A DNA stretch of 64,000 nucleotides from Adiantum capillus-veneris (GCA_014529385.2 CM043959.1:5484545-5548544); one strand, 5' to 3'; positions 37,131-48,317 are shown, counted from the stretch's first letter. A program made the numbers and translations. Notes: generated by a model not told the origin, from the letters alone.

Positions 37131-39140
37131 TGTCGAGAAATTTGCGGTCTTGCTAGGAAAGCACCGAGCTTATGGCTGCGAGAGTTTGTGAGAGAACTCA
37201 ACAAAAACTATATGAAGGAGTTAAACCATAGATGCCATGAAGAATAGGATTTGGAAAGAAGTGCAATCAAAGAAGGCACACTCTTTCTCTCTTGCACTCA
37301 CATACACAAAGAAAGAATACAAAAGAGAGTGTCAAAACAACACAAAGATGAAAACATCAAGGCTATGGTCATATCGTATCATGGGTAGTATGAAAGGGTT
37401 AATAGATGAGTTAACGGCATTCAATCTTGGTTGACCAAATAGGCTACGAATTGTTCTTTGGAATTGTAGTTTTGTGCTTACCATAATATATATATTTTGT
37501 CAAGTGATTGGGATTAATTGTGTGTACAAATCCTCTTGGTTCATAGCAAAATAACTACGCTTACGTCAAAAGAAAAGTTATAGTCTATGAGAGGTAGTAT
37601 GATGGGATCCGGTGATAGAAGTATTTCATTAAGCCTTTCTGGGCCAAAGAGAAACACTATACGTTGTTGGAAGTGTATTTTACGGCTAATCCATACGTTA
37701 AATCTAATAGATCGTACAGAGTGAAAGCGATAGAAATGATCATCATGTGGGTTATTCATCTAGGATATTATGTGAGAAATGTAGATATGAGAGAAATGAA
37801 GAGATGAGAAGTTTCCCTCCCAAGCCCTATTCTTGCCCATAGGCAATAAGGATACTACGGGGAGAGATGTACCTATAGCAAGGAGAACCTAAAATTTGTA
37901 GAGAGGATGAATTACTAAGAGAGAGAGATAGGTTTGGTTAAGGAGATGAGATTAGATACATATATATATGTTGGATTAGAGATAAAAATGAAAACAACAA
38001 GAAATCAAGAGAACATCAATGTAGAACACATCTTACTTGAAACCCTTCGGCACCATTATTGATGGGAGAGAGAAGAAGAGTGGATAATTCCACTTTGATT
38101 GATATGCCAAGTCCACGCCCTTCTTTGATTAAAGTTGATCTTCCAAGGATAGCATGCAAGGATGGCTAGTCTTCCTCTAGGAGAAAGTGTAGGCTTAGGC
38201 TTATGTTAATGGCTAAGTACAATTAGGCATTACTACTCACTCCCTCAAGAATTCCTCTCATCAATGGCTTGAATGTTTGAGAGTTTTTTTTTCAAGGAAG
38301 AAGAGGTCCACTTTTATAGGTATAGGGAACCCCCAAGGGTTTACACAAGAAGAGAGGAGCCAGTGTGAACAGGAATTGGAAAAGTTGGAAATGAGCTGTC
38401 CCTGCATGATGTGGGCAGACTGGGGTCCAGTATTTTGATCATATCTCCTCAACCGTGGCTCCAAATAAAAAAGTAAAAATATGGGCAGAAACTTCAGCTC
38501 ATTAGCTATGATTTTCATTTTAAAATCAATTTCCAATTCGGATTGGAACCTCGTGTAAAAAATTCATCAAAATAGGGTCCATTTCTGGCAGCAAAAGTCT
38601 TCCTGTGGTCCCCTTAGCTTAGACTTTCATTTGATTCCAAAGGACACCTCATGCCATATGAAAGCATGACATTGCTCCTTGACAAAGTTTTGTAATCATG
38701 CTTTCAATAATTCATTAAAATAAGTGTATCTTTGAAATCATGCCACCTAGTGTCTCACTAGGATTTGATTCCCTCCTAGTATCTATTTAAAAAGAAATAT
38801 AAGAAAAATATAAAAAATACATAGAATATATATATATATTGGAGTTTACCTTAGATATAGGATCTAACTAGGGTGTGAGACGATAATGAGATAGTAGAAA
38901 TAAAGAATCAATGCTTTTTGCCCCAAGTTAAAGAGGCGGAGCTATTGATGCTTTTACCATAGTATTTTCTGATGGTGGTAAAGTAAGAATAGGTTACCCT
39001 TGAGAAAAATAATAGGATGAGATAGAAGGCTTATTATTATATCTAAATATGCATATGTACATTATAGGAAAGATAATTATGTATCTAAAAAATTACAAGA
39101 TAGATCTTGTAGCATGCGTTCCCACTATGTACGTGTCACA
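37131..39140 (-). repeat. 5' LTR of Ty3 element C
   Basis: 2010 bp. Differences from the 3' LTR are scattered substitutions and a few short indels (for example extra bases near 38805). Confidence 0.93.
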
Positions 39141-39580
39141 GCACGACAACGCGAGTATCCACAAGTGGTTTTTGTTTCATGCTTGGCAGTTCATGTATAT
39201 CATGGATGAGCAAGAGGCAACCTACTGTGGCCACTTCTAGTTGTGAGGCCGAGTATAGGGAAGTCTTCATAGCTACGGTTCAGTGTGTATGGGTCAGACG
39301 CCTTATGGCTGATTTGGGTGTTGAACAGGACACTGCCGACCCTATCTACACTAATTGTCAGAGCGCATTGGCAGTTGCGAGGAACCTAGTTTTTCATGCT
39401 CGCACAAAGCCTATTGAGGTGCATTACCACTATGTCAGGGAGAGGCTCTCAGTAGAAGAGATCAGCTTGGCTTATGTGACAACACAGGATAACCTTGCAG
39501 ATCTTTTCACAAAGGTATTGTCTCATGAGAAGCTCAAAGCTTTCCGCAAAGCTTTGGGCTTACTCCCCTTTGTGTACTGA
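39141..39580 (+). pseudogene. Outer copia RNase H, C-terminal part
   Basis: The copia frame resumes with STSGFCFMLGSSCISW and continues through SSCEAEYRE, DNLADLFTK and a stop at 39578-39580. These are the standard Ty1/copia RNase H motifs. It joins in sense to the segment ending at 29109 once element C is removed. Confidence 0.9.
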
Positions 39581-39655
39581 TTATGTCCTCAGGGCATGGC
39601 ACTTCCCTTTACTCATGTGCCAGCTCTCGTTCATCACATCACTCTAGGGAGGATT

Positions 39656-39893
39656 TGTTACCATATACATGTGGTAGTGATGTGTGTGAACACACTAGGA
39701 CAGTCGGGGCATTTTTTCCCTTTGTAGGAGGTTTGTAGGAGGTTTTTCCCCCGGTGCATTGTATATACGCCCATCACTCTAGGGCTGTCTATCTTTCCAT
39801 TGCACACTAAGTAACATACTCTCAGTTGTGTTCCTTGAGCCTCATTCGTCTTCTCCAAGTTGTGTGCGTTTCTCTGCAACCATAATTCCAACA
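39656..39893 (+). repeat. 3' LTR of outer copia
   Basis: Begins TGTTACCATATAC after the purine-rich tract CTAGGGAGGATT and ends TTCCAACA, followed by the duplication CTCCT. Confidence 0.92.
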
Positions 39894-39945
39894 CTCCTTT
39901 GTATTTGAATGAGCGGGAATTCTCGTACTACTACAAAAAGAAAAA
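39894..39945 (+). mobile_element. SINE tail (3' part of the split SINE)
   Basis: Starts with the copia target duplication CTCCT and ends in an A-rich tail (actactacaaaaagaaaaag). It completes the tRNA-derived head at 8460-8562. The following tttctcctcttttg nearly repeats the sequence just before the head. Confidence 0.6.
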
Positions 39946-40960
39946 GTTTCTCCTCTTTTGCCCAGTGATTAGAGGCTTGGTGGGTAAGATTTTCAAGTAG
40001 ATCCAAAGGACTTGGAAGATTGGGTTCTTCAAGAATGACTTATTTCTAAGAGGGAAGTGGATGCAAAGCCAAGCACTTCTAATTTGTACTTAAATTGTTA
40101 GACTGTTCTTCTTTCATCATATTTGGAAGGCCAAGAACCGCCGCATGTTCAATAGGAGGGAAGTGGATGCAAATCCAAGCACTTCTAATCTGTAGTCAAA
40201 TTGTTAGATATTGCTTCTTTCATCATATTCGTAAGGCCATGAATTGCCGCATGTTCGATAAGGATCTCTCTTTAGCTAAATTCTTAGAGATTATGCAAGA
40301 GGTAGGTATATGATCTTTATTATTGGGGAAAAAGACAGAGTTCGGATGAGTGGAATAGGGTTGCTCTTGTTGTCATGACCAAATGTGGTGAGTATGGGAT
40401 TGTAGACTATGGTTAGCCTCAGTTTGAGGCTTTGTATCTTCTAGATGTAACCTTTGGTCCCTCAAGGCTCGACATGAGCTTGAGGTTGCTTTGTAATCTT
40501 TTTTATGAAATATCTAATAGTGAATACATTCACTATTGTGAGTTTGATTCTCTGTTTAAAAATTTTTCTCCTCTTTTCTTGTGTATATGTATCTATAAAC
40601 TGAACATCAAAATTGAAATATGATAGGTGGGTTCGAGTTCCCTCGAGGCAATGAGTTGTCCGGTGGCAGCGATCGCTTGTTGGTGCATCTTGGGTCCTGT
40701 CCTATCGACTCTATTTGTATAGGAGTGTTTGGGTGGTCGAGGATGGCCTCCCCTATCCGGCCAATGATTTTGGATATTGCGGACTATATATGTTCTGATG
40801 ATGCCCTGGTCTGTCTGATGGTTGTCATTCGTATATGATGTGTCTATGCTTTGTTGGGCTCTCATGGCACATGTTGTGCATGAGATTTTCTTGTAATTTT
40901 TTTGGCGTTAAATTTATTTTCAACTGGCCTATTGGTGAGTACTACCAAAAAAAAAGAAAA
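39946..40960 (+). mobile_element. LINE 3' end (RT C-terminus and 3' UTR remnant)
   Basis: HHIWKARNRRMFN at about 40113 and a diverged second copy (HHIRKAMNCRMF, about 40218) are typical of the C-terminal part of plant L1-type ORF2 proteins, after the zinc-knuckle-like region. About 640 non-coding bases follow and end near an A-run at 40947-40955. No polymerase core is present. Confidence 0.5.
40051..40260. repeat. Two-copy tandem duplication, about 105 bp
   Basis: The unit from gagggaagtggatgcaaa to gccgcatgttc is repeated once with about ten differences. It duplicates the LINE C-terminal coding segment. Confidence 0.85.
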
Positions 40961-41352
40961 GAGGATAAGTGGGTTCATTTTTTTGGGTTTCATTATGTGG
41001 AATCTAAGGAAGATGCTCCCATGCCTTAGGGAAAGAGAAGGGAAAGAAAAGGAAAGCAGAGGGGTTTGTGCATGACTTAGGATTATATTTGTTAGCACAA
41101 TTGTTGCTACGTTCTGTCTCAACAGAGGGTAATGTCTCAACAGAGGGTAATACGTTTAGGTCACTTTGTTGGACGAAGGGGAAGGTTTGTTGGAGCACAT
41201 GCACGACCAATCTTTTTATATCAAAAGTCCTGTGCTCAAGAGATGAAGCATGTGGCAATTAGATGGTCAATGCAAAGAGCCCTTCATGGGCGGGCATAGT
41301 CCGTGTGAGTTTTGTCGTAGCTCATTCATTGATAAGACTTTTACTCAAGCAA
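40961..41352. other. Unassigned flank of the Tork-like copia
   Basis: No gene recognised. A short direct repeat (gtctcaacagagggtaat, twice, near 41117-41152) is present. Confidence 0.5.
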
Positions 41353-41357
41353 GTAAC

Positions 41358-41549
41358 TGTTGGGGTATAAAGCCCAATGTGGTCGCCCAGGTAAGTGGGC
41401 GGGCCACCAGGTATGTACACATATTCTTTTGTAAAAACCTAATAAGAACTCACTATGCTCTACACATTACAGTAGAGCGAGTTCACCATATCGTCGTGCT
41501 CTTCTTCTCGCACTCTCTCTCGTGTCGCACTTCCGCTCGTACTCCTTCA
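41358..41549 (+). repeat. 5' LTR of Tork-like copia
   Basis: 192 bp, TGTTGGGG to CCTTCA. A TATAAAG motif lies only about ten bases from its start, which leaves almost no U3 region if that is the TATA box. Confidence 0.95.
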
Positions 41550-41551
41550 AC

Positions 41552-41563
41552 TGGTATCAGAGC
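41552..41563 (+). promoter_or_regulatory. Primer-binding site of Tork-like copia
   Basis: TGGTATCAGAGC, two bases after the 5' LTR, complementary to initiator tRNA-Met. Confidence 0.93.
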
Positions 41564-42593
41564 TGAGATCGAGGCTCGGGGCAGCACTGCAGGAAGCTAG
41601 AGTCACCAGCTCAGATTGGAGTGAAATTCGACAGGTAAAGACACGGTCCCAAATCTCGGCCACCGTTCGGCTTCGACAAAGGTCTGGCAGGCCATTTTCG
41701 ACTACGTGGTCTGAGCGGGTGCAGATCCGACTTTGCAAATTTGGGGTTTTCAGCCTACGACTGCAGGTGCTTAGGATATCGACACTCTCATAGTGTTGAT
41801 TTGTGGCTGTCTACACATCGAAGGACGGCTCACAGTTCTTGGAGGCGTGTCACATACGACACGGGCGCATCTACACACAGACTGTAGGCGACATCCACTA
41901 GTTCATCAGGTAGCTTGTGTTTGCTGCTTGATATTCCAGATTTCATCCTGACATTGCAGGTACTTCCACATGGGATGTATTGTCAGAGATGATGTATGTC
42001 TGTTGAGGGTTTGCTGGCTGTGAGTCACGCAGCAAACAACCGCTGCAGCGGTTACAGCATACAGTGGGAAATTTGTGGATGTATGACTTTGTGGGAAGTC
42101 TATGTACTGTCAGATTTACTGCAGCCTTTGTTGAGGGTCGAGTGAGGTTTTATTGAGCTGGGGGATTCTCGAATGTTGAGATCCTTTCGGTGATATAGGT
42201 CTTGGAGCGATCCCTCGAGCACCCTTAGATAGGCAGCTATGATGTATTAACTGTGAGTTAGACAGTTGGGATTGCATCTTTGCTTTACTGCCGTTGAGGC
42301 ATTGTCGCAGTCTATGCTTATAGGACAGTGACAGGACAGTGAGAGACAGTACAGGTGCAGGACAGGTTTACCCGCAGCTTACAGTGTCAGAGAGACAGTG
42401 TTTTTTGAGTTGTTTTTTTTGGTTTGTTTTTAGTACACCAGAGCCATTTTACAAAGGAGACTCTGCCAAAATTTCTGCAGAATCTGAAGCTTTCTTGGTT
42501 CATTTGACATGTTGATATTGGTTCAGAGGTCAGTTTACAGGGGAAACTCTGCCGAATTTTTCCCAGGAAAGTAAACTACTGTGAAGCATAGCT
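41564..42593 (+). other. Untranslated leader of Tork-like copia
   Basis: About 1 kb without a plausible gene, between primer site and the polyprotein ATG. It is richer in GC than the surroundings and holds short repeated phrases (cagaggtcagtttacagggga-like near 42440 and 42530). Confidence 0.7.
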
Positions 42594-45500
42594 ATGGCTG
42601 GATCACAGGACACTGCTCTTTACAATATCAAGAAGCTGGATGGAACCAATTTCCCATTGTGGAAGAAGCAGATTTGGCACGTGTTGGTACAAAAGAAGCA
42701 GATAAAACCTATAAAGCTCAAGGGGATAAAACCAGAAGATATGGACGAAGATGAATGGAGCGAAATGGATGAATTGGCACTTTCTACCATTATGCTGACT
42801 TTGGCAGAAAGCGTTTACTTCAATGTAGCAGACGAGATGTCGGCTTATCAAGCATGGTTAAAGCTGAGTGATCTTTATGAGAAGCAGAGTGCAGCTTCAC
42901 AAGTATACTGGCTTAAGAAGCTTGTTGACTTGAAGATGAAAGAAGGGACACCTATGTCCAATCATTTGAATGAATTCAACACAATCTATAGTCAGTTGTC
43001 AGCTCAAGGTGTCAAGTTTGATGAACCTGTTAGAGCTATGTTCCTGTTGATCACATTGCCGAAAAGTTGGGACACTTTTCGCACAGCTTTGAGTAATTCT
43101 GCACCTCCAGATGGTTTGAACATAGTAGGTGTTGAAGGAAGTCTGCTTACTGAAGAAACCAATAGAAGGACAATGGACAAAGGCAAAGGAACAGCCTTAG
43201 TTGTCAGGGGAAGGACCAAAGAAAATTACAAAGGTGGAAAGAGGAATCAGTCTCGTAGCAAGTCCCGCAGTGCTAAAGGCAAGAGTGACATAGAATGCTA
43301 CCATTGTGGCAAGAAGGGTCACATGAAAAGAGACTGCAGAGAGTGGAAAGCAGAAAAAGGCAAAGAGAAAGCTGAAGACCATGGTGAGAAGAACAAGTCC
43401 TCAGTGAAGATTCAAGAAATAAATGTGACAAACACTGTTGCAGAGGATGACAGTCTAGTGTCAGGAGACATCTACTTCTTGAAGAATACAATGGACTCAG
43501 CTCTTCTTACAGCATTTGATGGAAATGCACTGAGTGACTGGATTATAGACTCAGGGGCATCACTTCATGTGTCTCCAAACAAGGAGTGGTTTACCTCTTA
43601 TGTGACCACTAAAGATCATGTTCGGCTAGGCAATGGGCAGACATGTGAGATCTTAGGTGTTGGAGATGTTCAATTGAAGTTTCAGAATGGCTCTTCTTTC
43701 ACACTAAAGAATGTGAGACATGTTCCCGCAATTACAAAGAGCTTGATCAGCACAGGTTTACTTGATGATGCTGGCTAGGTCACCACTTTTGGACAGAACA
43801 TGTGGAAGATGTCCAAGGGTTCTATGACAGTAGCACATGGAGTAAAGTCTGGAGGACTTTACATGATTTATGTATCAAATGTCTCTAAAAATGTAATCAA
43901 TGTAACAGAGCAGCCGAACGTTTCTTTGTGGCATAGCCGGTTAGGACATATGTCCAAGAAGGGAATGGAAATCTTGTCTCTTTCTGGTTATTTGCCTGGC
44001 TTTTCATTTAATGATTTTGAATTCTGTGAACATTGTCTGTATGGTAAGCAAACACAGCAGCCACATAAGCATAGAAGCAGTAGAAGAGATACACAGTTGG
44101 CACTTGTTCATAGTGATTTGTGTGGACCTATGCCTAACCTATCTCTAGGGGGAGCTTCTTACTTTATGACATTTATAGATGATTACTCGAGGAAAGTATG
44201 GGTTTACTTTCTCAAGCACAAGGATGAAGCATTTAGTGTTTTCAAAACGTTTGTGACACTTGTGGAGAATCAGAGTGGCAAGAAGCTTAAATGCTTACGC
44301 ACTGACAATGGTGGAGAGTATGTTTCAAAGGCCTTTCAGGACTTTTGTGAGTCAAAAGGTATAAAACGTGAACTTACTGCTCCTTACAATCCTCCTCAAA
44401 ATGGTGTTGCTGAGAGGATGAATAGGACCATACAAGAGAAGGTCACAAGTATGTTGTCTAATGCACAGCTGCCAAATGGGTTTTGGGTTGAAGCTGTATC
44501 AACAGCTGTTCATCTTGTAAATAGATCTCCTAGCAAGGTTTTGCAGAAGGATTTAGTGCCAGAGATGGTATGGTCAGGCAAAATGCCCTCATACAAGCAT
44601 CTCAGAGTCTTTGGCTGTGAGGCATATACTGACGTTCCAAAGGAATTTAGGAACAAACTTGAGCCAAAGAGTAGAAAGTGCATCTTTCTAGGCTATGGTA
44701 ATTCTGGTGAGATGGGGTACAGACTTTGGGATCCCGAATCCAGAAAGGTTGTCCGTAGCAATGATGTTCACTTTAATGAATCCAAATATCATTCTAAACC
44801 AGAGAGGGTTGAGGAGATTAGAAGAGTTGTCTTCCAAGAAGATGGACCTGCACGTGCAAGACAAAATGTCAGAGCTCAAGAGGAGCAAGGACAGGATAGA
44901 GTGGAACCACAGGTTGTGGTTGAGCCTGAGCCACCTATTGTGCGTAGATCTGGACGTGTCACGTGACCTCCTGATAGGTTTGTTCCATCTATGAACTATG
45001 TCATGTTGACTGATTGCAATGAGCCTTCATGTTACAAGGAAGCAGTGCAAATGAAGGACTCCGGGAATTGGCAATTGGCCATGCAGTCAGAGATGACAGC
45101 TCTGCATAAAAACCAGACATGGAAGCTAGTTAAATTACCACGGGGCAAAAAGGCTCTACCCTGTAAATGGGTTTACAGGTATAAGATCACCGCTCATGAT
45201 AGTCATCCAAAGTACAAAGCAAGGCTTGTTGCCAAGGGCTTTAAGCAAGAACAAGGCATTGACTTTGATGAAGTCTTCTCTCCGGTGGTCAAGATGACTA
45301 CATTGAGATGCTTTCTTGCATTGGTTGCCATATTAGATTTGGTGTTGCACCAAATGGATGTCAAGACAGCGTTCTTGTATGGTGATTTAGATGTGGAAAT
45401 TTACATGCAGCAGCCAGAAGGGTTTGTTGAGAAAGGCAAGGAAGATTGGGTATGCCAGTTGTTAAAGAGTCTTTATGGCTTAAAACAATCACCGAGGGCA

Positions 45501-46574
45501 TGGTACCATAAATTCCACAAGTTTATGCTTTCTCAAGGCTACAAACGTAGTGAGTTCGATCATTGTCTATATACAAAGAAGGCTAAGGATGGCAGTTGGC
45601 TGATCCTTATTTTGTATGTGGATGACATGTTGATTGCTGGCAAGCACTTGGAAGAAATTTCAGCTTTGAAGTCAAAGATGGCAAAATCGTTTGACATGAA
45701 AGACATGGGTGAGGCAAGTCATATACTTGGTATGCGCATTGAGAGGGACAGATCAAAGAAGTTGATTTGGTTATCTCAAACAGAGTATATTGACAAGGTT
45801 TTGAAACGTTTCAATATGGAGAAGGGAAAGGCATTGAGTGTTCCATTGCCACCATATGTGAAACTTAGCAAACAAGATTGTCCTGTGTCTGAGAAAGAAC
45901 AGGCTGAAATGGATAAGATTCCATATGCGTCTGCAGTGGGTAGTTTGATGTATGCAATGATTGCTACTCGCCCAGACATTGCATTTGCAGTGGGAGTAGT
46001 AAGTCGATACATGTCAAACCCAGGCAAGAAACATTGGGAGGCAGTGAAAGGAATATTCAGATACCTGAAAGCTACAAAGAGTATGCGTATATGCTATGGG
46101 AGTCAGGAGCTAAGTGTAAAGGGTTTTACAGACTCAGATTATGCAGGTGACTTAGAGAACCGAAGGTCTACATCAGGGTATGTCTTTACATTGGCTGGTG
46201 GAGCAGTATCATGGCGTTCTAGATTACAAGATTGTGATACTCAGTCTACTACAGAGGCTGAATATGTTGCAGCATCAGAGGCATGCAAAGAATCAATTTG
46301 GCTTAATCGACTAGTAACAGCTTTGGGAATCAAAGAAGAGATGCCTGTGTTATATTGTGATAGTCAAAGTGCTATACAATTGGCTCGCAATCCAGTTTAT
46401 CACTCAAAGACAAAGCATGTGGATGTGAAGTATCATTTCATTAGGGAAATGCTCGAGGATAAGCAACTTCAGCTTGTCAAAGTTCACACCACAGAAAATC
46501 CTGCTGATCTACTTACAAAAGGACTTCCCTCAGAGAGCTTTGCGCATTTTCGCAAGCAGTTAGGTGTAGGGTAG
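42594..46574 (+). pseudogene. Copia gag-pol polyprotein with two stops
   Basis: One frame of 1326 codons from the ATG at 42594 (MAGSQDTALYNIKKLDG). Domains by codon: gag 1-215; CCHC knuckle CYHCGKKGHMKRDC 235-248; retropepsin DSG at 319; GAG-pre-integrase near 440-500; integrase D508, D571, E607 (a D-35-E spacing in the second half); RT about 815-1050 with YVDD at 1008-1011; RNase H about 1180-1315 (DSDYAGD, TTEAEYVA, DLLTKG). Stops are TAG at 43776 and TGA at 44964; the second reads as CGA to TGA. All catalytic residues are present, so only these two nonsense codons visibly inactivate it. Length is normal for the lineage. Confidence 0.95.
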
Positions 46575-46637
46575 TACATCACTTCTCTACATCTCTTGTA
46601 TATTAGCTTGTATAGTAGCTTCTCTCACACTTAAAGT

Positions 46638-46689
46638 ACCACATTGGACTTTAAGTGGGAGGTTGTTGGGGTATAAAGCCCAATGTGGT
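46638..46689 (+). promoter_or_regulatory. Hairpin enclosing polypurine tract and LTR start
   Basis: Left arm 46638-46653 (ACCACATTGGACTTTA) and right arm 46674-46689 (TAAAGCCCAATGTGGT) pair at 15 of 16 positions. The 20-base loop holds the purine tract AGTGGGAGG and the first bases of the 3' LTR. The tract primes plus-strand synthesis. Confidence 0.65.
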
Positions 46690-46855
46690 CGCCCAGGTAA
46701 GTGGGCGGGCCGCCACGTATGTACACATATTCTTTTGTAAAAACCTAATAAGAACTCTCTATGCTCTACACATTACAGTAGATCAAGTTCACCATATCGT
46801 CGTGCTCTTCTTCTCGCACTCTCTCTCGCGTCGCACTTCTGCTCGTATTCCTTCA
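46664..46855 (+). repeat. 3' LTR of Tork-like copia
   Basis: 192 bp, same length as the 5' LTR, eight substitutions, no indel. Confidence 0.95.
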
Positions 46856-46860
46856 GTAAC

Positions 46861-47063
46861 ACATGTGACGAATGTTCATGAGGAATCCTCAAAGATTCCA
46901 AGTATTAGAAGTCCAAAGTGGAGCCACTTAGTAGTATAGTATATCTATCTATACTATCTACACTGGTGGGGATGGATTCTGAACCCTTGACCACATGGTG
47001 CTCTCTCTTACATCCACTATCCACCATCAATGTGCTTTGGAGCTCGGCAAAACATGAAGGAGA

Positions 47064-47136
<73 letters not shown>

Positions 47137-47325
47137 GTGGATGCCGTGATCTTGCAAGAGAGGGAAGGAGAGAAGGTAAAGGAGATGGAGAGAACACATC
47201 ATATGGTGGAGCTTGTGAGACTAACTATCTCACTCTCCTTATTCTCTATATAACCAAAGAATGAGTAATGGGCAGGCGCCCGATCATAACCCCAACCACG
47301 AGGCTTGAAACCTAGCAATCTCCCA
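46861..47325 (-). other. Possible copia LTR remnant with AG array
   Basis: On the minus strand, the RNase H remnant at 47330-47800 is followed by a purine-rich tract (AAGTGGGAGAT) and a TGCTAGGTTTCAAGCC-type start, as expected for a 3' LTR beginning near 47313. A tRNA-like B box (GGTTCAGAATCC, near 46978) could instead mark a SINE. The Tork-like element was inserted at its far side. Confidence 0.4.
47066..47135. repeat. (AG)n microsatellite
   Basis: About 35 perfect AG units. Confidence 0.96.
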
Positions 47326-47329
47326 CTTG

Positions 47330-47800
47330 AAGGCCAACGTGGCCCAAGTGGCTAAAGAATGTAAGGGCTACTATGTACAAATGTACAAAACATGAAGCAT
47401 GACTATAGCTTCACCCTACTCCCATCATCTCTAAGCAATGTGCGAACAGCTATAAGGCTGGGCTCTTTGTTAGAGCATCCACTAGGTTTTCATCCGTGTA
47501 AACTTTGACTAACTCAATGCGTTTGCTAACCAAAATATCCTGCACCACATGATACTTGACCTCTATGTGTTTCTACTTGGAGTGAAACACGGGGTTCTAT
47601 GCTAACACAATCGCAATTATGACTTTCACAATGTAGCACTGGAGTCTGGTGTATACCAAGGTCTCCCACTAGATGAGATAACCACACAGATTCCTTACTA
47701 GAATTAGAAACTGCAACATACTCTGCCTCAGTGGTGGAAGACGAAGTGAAATTCTGGATACATGATGTCCAAGAAATTGCCACTCCAGCAAACAAGAAAA
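47330..47800 (-). pseudogene. Copia RNase H fragment, antisense
   Basis: The minus strand shows AISWTSCIQNFTSSSTTEAEYVAVS and SVWLSHLVGDLG, the Ty1/copia RNase H signature, then degraded sequence to about 47340 resembling the usual EVKYHVV..DALTK end. RT and all earlier domains are missing; the upstream flank changes abruptly near 47810. Confidence 0.85.
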
Positions 47801-47810
47801 TGTAGCTAGA

Positions 47811-48317
47811 TATGGATCACCTAGTGTCCACATTGTCATTTTGATCAAAATTTTAGAAAATGGACATCATGATCGCCTTTGTAATGTGCCAAAAACCCCA
47901 CCTAAACTTGTGGATCATATCTATCCGACTCTGTATGATAGAGATATACAAAAAACAATGTTTTGGGAGGCAAAAACAACAAAAACGGGCTGCAAAACTT
48001 CCTGCTCATGCTTCTTCTCTGCAAAATTCAGCAAGGGCTTGCTACATAAGCTCTATACAAGATGAGTATACATGCCTAAGCTGAGACCTAAAATCTGGGC
48101 TTCTCTTGCACTGCAATCTGTGTGTACACAAAGCCGACATAGAAGCTTCCGTGTACACGAGCAAAACCGTTCGCAAAACCTCTGATGAGCACATGTTGCC
48201 AAGCTGCTTCCTTCTCCCTTCTCTTGAATCTACTACCACCAATATTCTTGTCATCGCAAAGCCCGTTGACTCAGCCGTCGCACTACACCCATGTAAAACC
48301 AAAGCACGGATACCACT
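47811..48317 (-). other. Leader-like remnant downstream of an antisense copia LTR
   Basis: Sequence after the LTR/primer site on the minus strand. It contains no clear gag. It may be the leader of an element whose middle was deleted, joined to the RNase H fragment. Confidence 0.4.

Larger units (their letters stand above)
29110..39140 (-). mobile_element. Ty3/gypsy element C, antisense, fungal-like RT lineage
   Basis: A 10,031-bp element with LTRs 29110-31110 and 37131-39140 (TG..CA on the minus strand, TGTGACACG to TCTCGACA). The LTRs show few differences, so it is relatively young. Internal order on the minus strand: primer site, gag, knuckle-protease frame, RT, RNase H, integrase. It lies exactly in the outer copia RNase H; copia resumes at 39141. 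The duplication is not clear (cacac before, gcacg after). RT and RNase H phrases (LPQGVTNS, VDTNPTGIGWAIG, ETDCLP) resemble, from memory, Ty3 elements of basidiomycete fungi more than standard plant chromoviruses or Athila/Tat. Confidence 0.9.
8563..39893 (+). mobile_element. Ty1/copia retrotransposon, interrupted by three insertions
   Basis: The outer element of the nest. LTRs of 226 and 238 bp lie at 8563-8788 and 39656-39893, flanked by the 5-bp duplication CTCCT (8558-8562 and 39894-39898). A tRNA-Met primer site follows the 5' LTR and a purine-rich tract precedes the 3' LTR. Coding order is gag, protease, integrase, RT, RNase H, as in Ty1/copia. Removing the MITE (9847-10064), the chromovirus (11061-26974) and the antisense Ty3 element (29110-39140) leaves about 5.2 kb, normal for a copia element. 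LTRs differ by visible indels and substitutions, so this is the oldest insertion of the stack. All reading frames carry stops. Confidence 0.93.
41358..46855 (+). mobile_element. Ty1/copia (Tork-like) retrotransposon, nearly intact
   Basis: A 5,498-bp element with 192-bp LTRs and a perfect 5-bp duplication GTAAC (41353-41357 and 46856-46860). It has a tRNA-Met primer site, a 1-kb leader, one gag-pol frame and a purine-rich tract. I count eight differences between the LTRs (about 4%). The CCHC, protease and integrase style resembles the Tork/Tnt1 lineage. Two stop codons prevent autonomous expression of the whole polyprotein. Confidence 0.96.

Noticed and set aside
40627-40645. B-box-like GGTTCGAGTTCC suggesting a tRNA or SINE
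   Set aside because: No A box or D-arm at the required distance upstream.
46970-47035. tRNA gene on the minus strand
   Set aside because: B box has an extra base and arms do not pair; at most a SINE head.
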